Part shown: piece by piece, positions 62,511 through 64,000 of the stretch
Position numbering within the stretch: position 1 is the first letter of the stretch
Layout: every line of letters begins with the position of its first letter
Origin: Paludibacteraceae bacterium
Lineage (GTDB): Bacteria > Bacteroidota > Bacteroidia > Bacteroidales > Paludibacteraceae
DNA: 64,000 bases
Direction of reading: 5' to 3'
Assembly: GCA_017547145.1 (NCBI GenBank)
Contig: JAFYQJ010000005.1
Location: 186,001 to 250,000, forward strand
Program-made: the position numbers and the translations under genes
The notes under the pieces: generated by a model
What the model saw: the letters and a program-made list of their open reading frames with translations, nothing else
Told to the model about the DNA's origin: nothing
The model's database searches: none

Positions 62511-64000
62511 TGTATCATATTATCAAGAATATACGTTCCCTAAATTATTGGAACAATACGATAAAGTTTTAGTTCCAATGATTCAGCGTGATTATGCACA
62601 GGGACGAACAGATAAAAAGGCAACTGATGTCAGAAACAATTTGCTGACTGACATTTTCAGTTATAAGAATGTCCACTTTGACCTTGTGTTTGGTTCTAAA
62701 GAGAAAAAAATTATCGACGGCAAAGAAATGAACTGTTTCATTCCCGTTGATGGTCAGCAACGATTGACAACGCTTTTCTTGTTGTATCTTTATGGGCAAA
62801 AAGAAGGAAGAATAAATACAGAACTTGATTTGTCCAAATTCTCATACGACACGCGGCGTGCTGCATCAGGCTTTTGCAAAAGCATTACAAGCGAAGAATG
62901 GACTGTCCCAAAAGACAAAAAAGTATCCGATGTTATAAAGGATTCTTCCTGGTTTATGAATTATTGGGAAAAAGACCCGACCGTGGAAGGAATGTTGAAT
63001 ATGTTAGATGCCATTCACGAAAAATGTAAGGAAATAACTGACTATCCAAATCTGAACAAGGTTACTTTTTTCTTCTTTGATTTGGAATCCAACGGTTTGA
63101 ACGAGAATCTTTATCTGAAAATGAACTCTCGCGGTAAACCATTGACTGCTTTTGAAAATTTGAAAGCCAAAATTGAAAAGGTGTTACCTGATACCTATAA
63201 AGTTGAATCGAAATGTTTTCCTGAAAACAATGCTACGCCAAAGGATAGTTTCAAAGAGAAGTGGAAATATTTTATGGATAGAAACTGGACAGAAGCGTTT
63301 TGGGATAGTGCAAATCCAGAGAAATATGATGTAAGCATAGCCAAATTCATCGCCCGTTTCTTGGCAGGTTACTGGGCTGCTTTTGGTCAAGAAACTGCTG
63401 AAAAAACAACTGCAGAAGACTTGAAGAAAGTCAATAGGAAGGAACAAAACGACAAAAACTATTCTGATTATATTTCGTTTGAACCAATTAAAGCAGTATT
63501 GGAATTAGATGATGCTTTCCCTTCATTGGCGTATGCCCTGACAACAGCCCCCAAAATTACCCCTTATTGGACTAATGACACAATAACAGTATCAGACAAA
63601 TCCGAATATAAATTCTTGGCTATCATTTTTACTTATGTCTTGTTCGACGGTGATAGAGATGCTATGAGATTTGCCTGGAATATGGCAGAAAACTATGTTA
63701 CAGAATATGACACCTTCGTTACGTATTGTAAACGTGCAGGGGAGATTTGTGTTTTTAAGCGTGATAAAAATTGCACATTCTATCAGACTATTTCTTCTAT
63801 AGAATTTGTTGGTAATACTTCGGACCAAATGAAAGAAGAAGTTGCAAAAGCTAAACAAATTCTATATGGAGCACCACGTTCAGATGGCAAATCATGGGAA
63901 GAAATCATCATCGAAGCCGAAAAATACGCATTCTTCAAAGGTGCAATCAGATTCTTGTTTACCAAAAAAAATATTGGAGATGATTGGGAACATTTTGACA
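62491..64000 (+). CDS. DUF262 protein, copy d, C-terminus beyond window
   Basis: The frame from ATG 62491 (or 62500) is open to the window end, 503 codons. The DUF262 motifs are VLVPMIQRDYAQGR (residues about 26-39) and FIPVDGQQRLTTLFLLYLYG (about 84-103), followed by LKMNSRGKPLTAFENLKAKIEK. It starts inside the end of copy c. In known pairs of coupled DUF262 genes of this kind the two proteins are taken to work together, but their role is unproven. Whether it ends with an HNH domain cannot be seen here. Confidence 0.85.
   Translation, partial: MDNMENNVSYYQEYTFPKLLEQYDKVLVPMIQRDYAQGRTDKKATDVRNNLLTDIFSYKNVHFDLVFGSKEKKIIDGKEMNCFIPVDGQQRLTTLFLLYLYGQKEGRINTELDLSKFSYDTRRAASGFCKSITSEEWTVPKDKKVSDVIKDSSWFMNYWEKDPTVEGMLNMLDAIHEKCKEITDYPNLNKVTFFFFDLESNGLNENLYLKMNSRGKPLTAFENLKAKIEKVLPDTYKVESKCFPENNATPKDSFKEKWKYFMDRNWTEAFWDSANPEKYDVSIAKFIARFLAGYWAAFGQETAEKTTAEDLKKVNRKEQNDKNYSDYISFEPIKAVLELDDAFPSLAYALTTAPKITPYWTNDTITVSDKSEYKFLAIIFTYVLFDGDRDAMRFAWNMAENYVTEYDTFVTYCKRAGEICVFKRDKNCTFYQTISSIEFVGNTSDQMKEEVAKAKQILYGAPRSDGKSWEEIIIEAEKYAFFKGAIRFLFTKKNIGDDWEHFD

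Noticed and set aside
30660-64000. CRISPR array
   Set aside because: I looked for regularly spaced short direct repeats and found only the in-gene 69-bp leucine-rich repeats and the pair at 59352/59457; no cas genes are visible.

Overview
The window reads as a chromosome segment of a low-GC member of the Bacteroidales (Bacteroidota). Evidence: promoter -7 boxes of the form TAnnTTTG before many genes, Bacteroidota-typical families (DUF2723, GSCFA, DUF1599, DUF2147, DoxX next to tpiA, BspA-type leucine-rich repeats) and a SAM-like integrase. Species cannot be told from the sequence.

Region 1 (1-30.9 kb) is mostly housekeeping. A minus-strand operon runs nadB, DUF2723 membrane protein, polysaccharide deacetylase, DUF151 nuclease-family protein, TrmH-type methyltransferase, ruvX. 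A second minus-strand operon runs Na/Pi cotransporter, DUF1599, DoxX, tpiA. Between two Na/Pi cotransporter paralogues lies an inserted four-gene minus-strand operon (11.5-18.1 kb): a large Eco57I-like adenine methylase, a PD-(D/E)XK nuclease, a protein made of a duplicated domain, and a DUF4236-TerB-like-AAA fusion. It sits behind a 26-codon remnant of a Dam-type methylase. Then come an outer-membrane FadL-like protein, DUF456, sppA, lpxK, purine nucleoside phosphorylase, a patatin, DUF2147, recG and a GSCFA protein, ending at tRNA-Val(UAC).

Region 2 (30.9-64 kb and beyond) is an accessory island that starts with a frameshifted tyrosine integrase beside the tRNA. It is full of defence-type genes and wreckage: two AbiE-type toxin-antitoxin pairs, two WYL regulators, a DEDDh exonuclease, four DUF262 proteins, a split DnaE-like polymerase, a KAP/YobI-type membrane NTPase, a MoxR-vWA-YgjP metallopeptidase operon, a WG-repeat protein, and remnants of RadC, a serine recombinase, HsdM, a Dam-like enzyme (in region 1) and a BspA protein.

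The most notable result is that the dnaE-like gene and the WG-repeat gene are reciprocal chimeras on opposite strands (42.4-44.2 kb and 57.5-59.3 kb). One inversion of about 14.5 kb explains both. Undoing it on paper puts WYL regulator, exonuclease, acidic protein, DUF262, DUF262, DnaE-like polymerase, MoxR, vWA and metallopeptidase on one strand in one run: a candidate undescribed multi-gene system. Independently, the motif CCTCTGCC[A/G][C/T]NNNTTGGC recurs at four promoters of this island, each time exactly 12 bp before the -7 box, and a related site precedes the second WYL gene. This suggests one shared regulon. Several frameshifts in homopolymers mean that either decay or sequencing error must be kept in mind.
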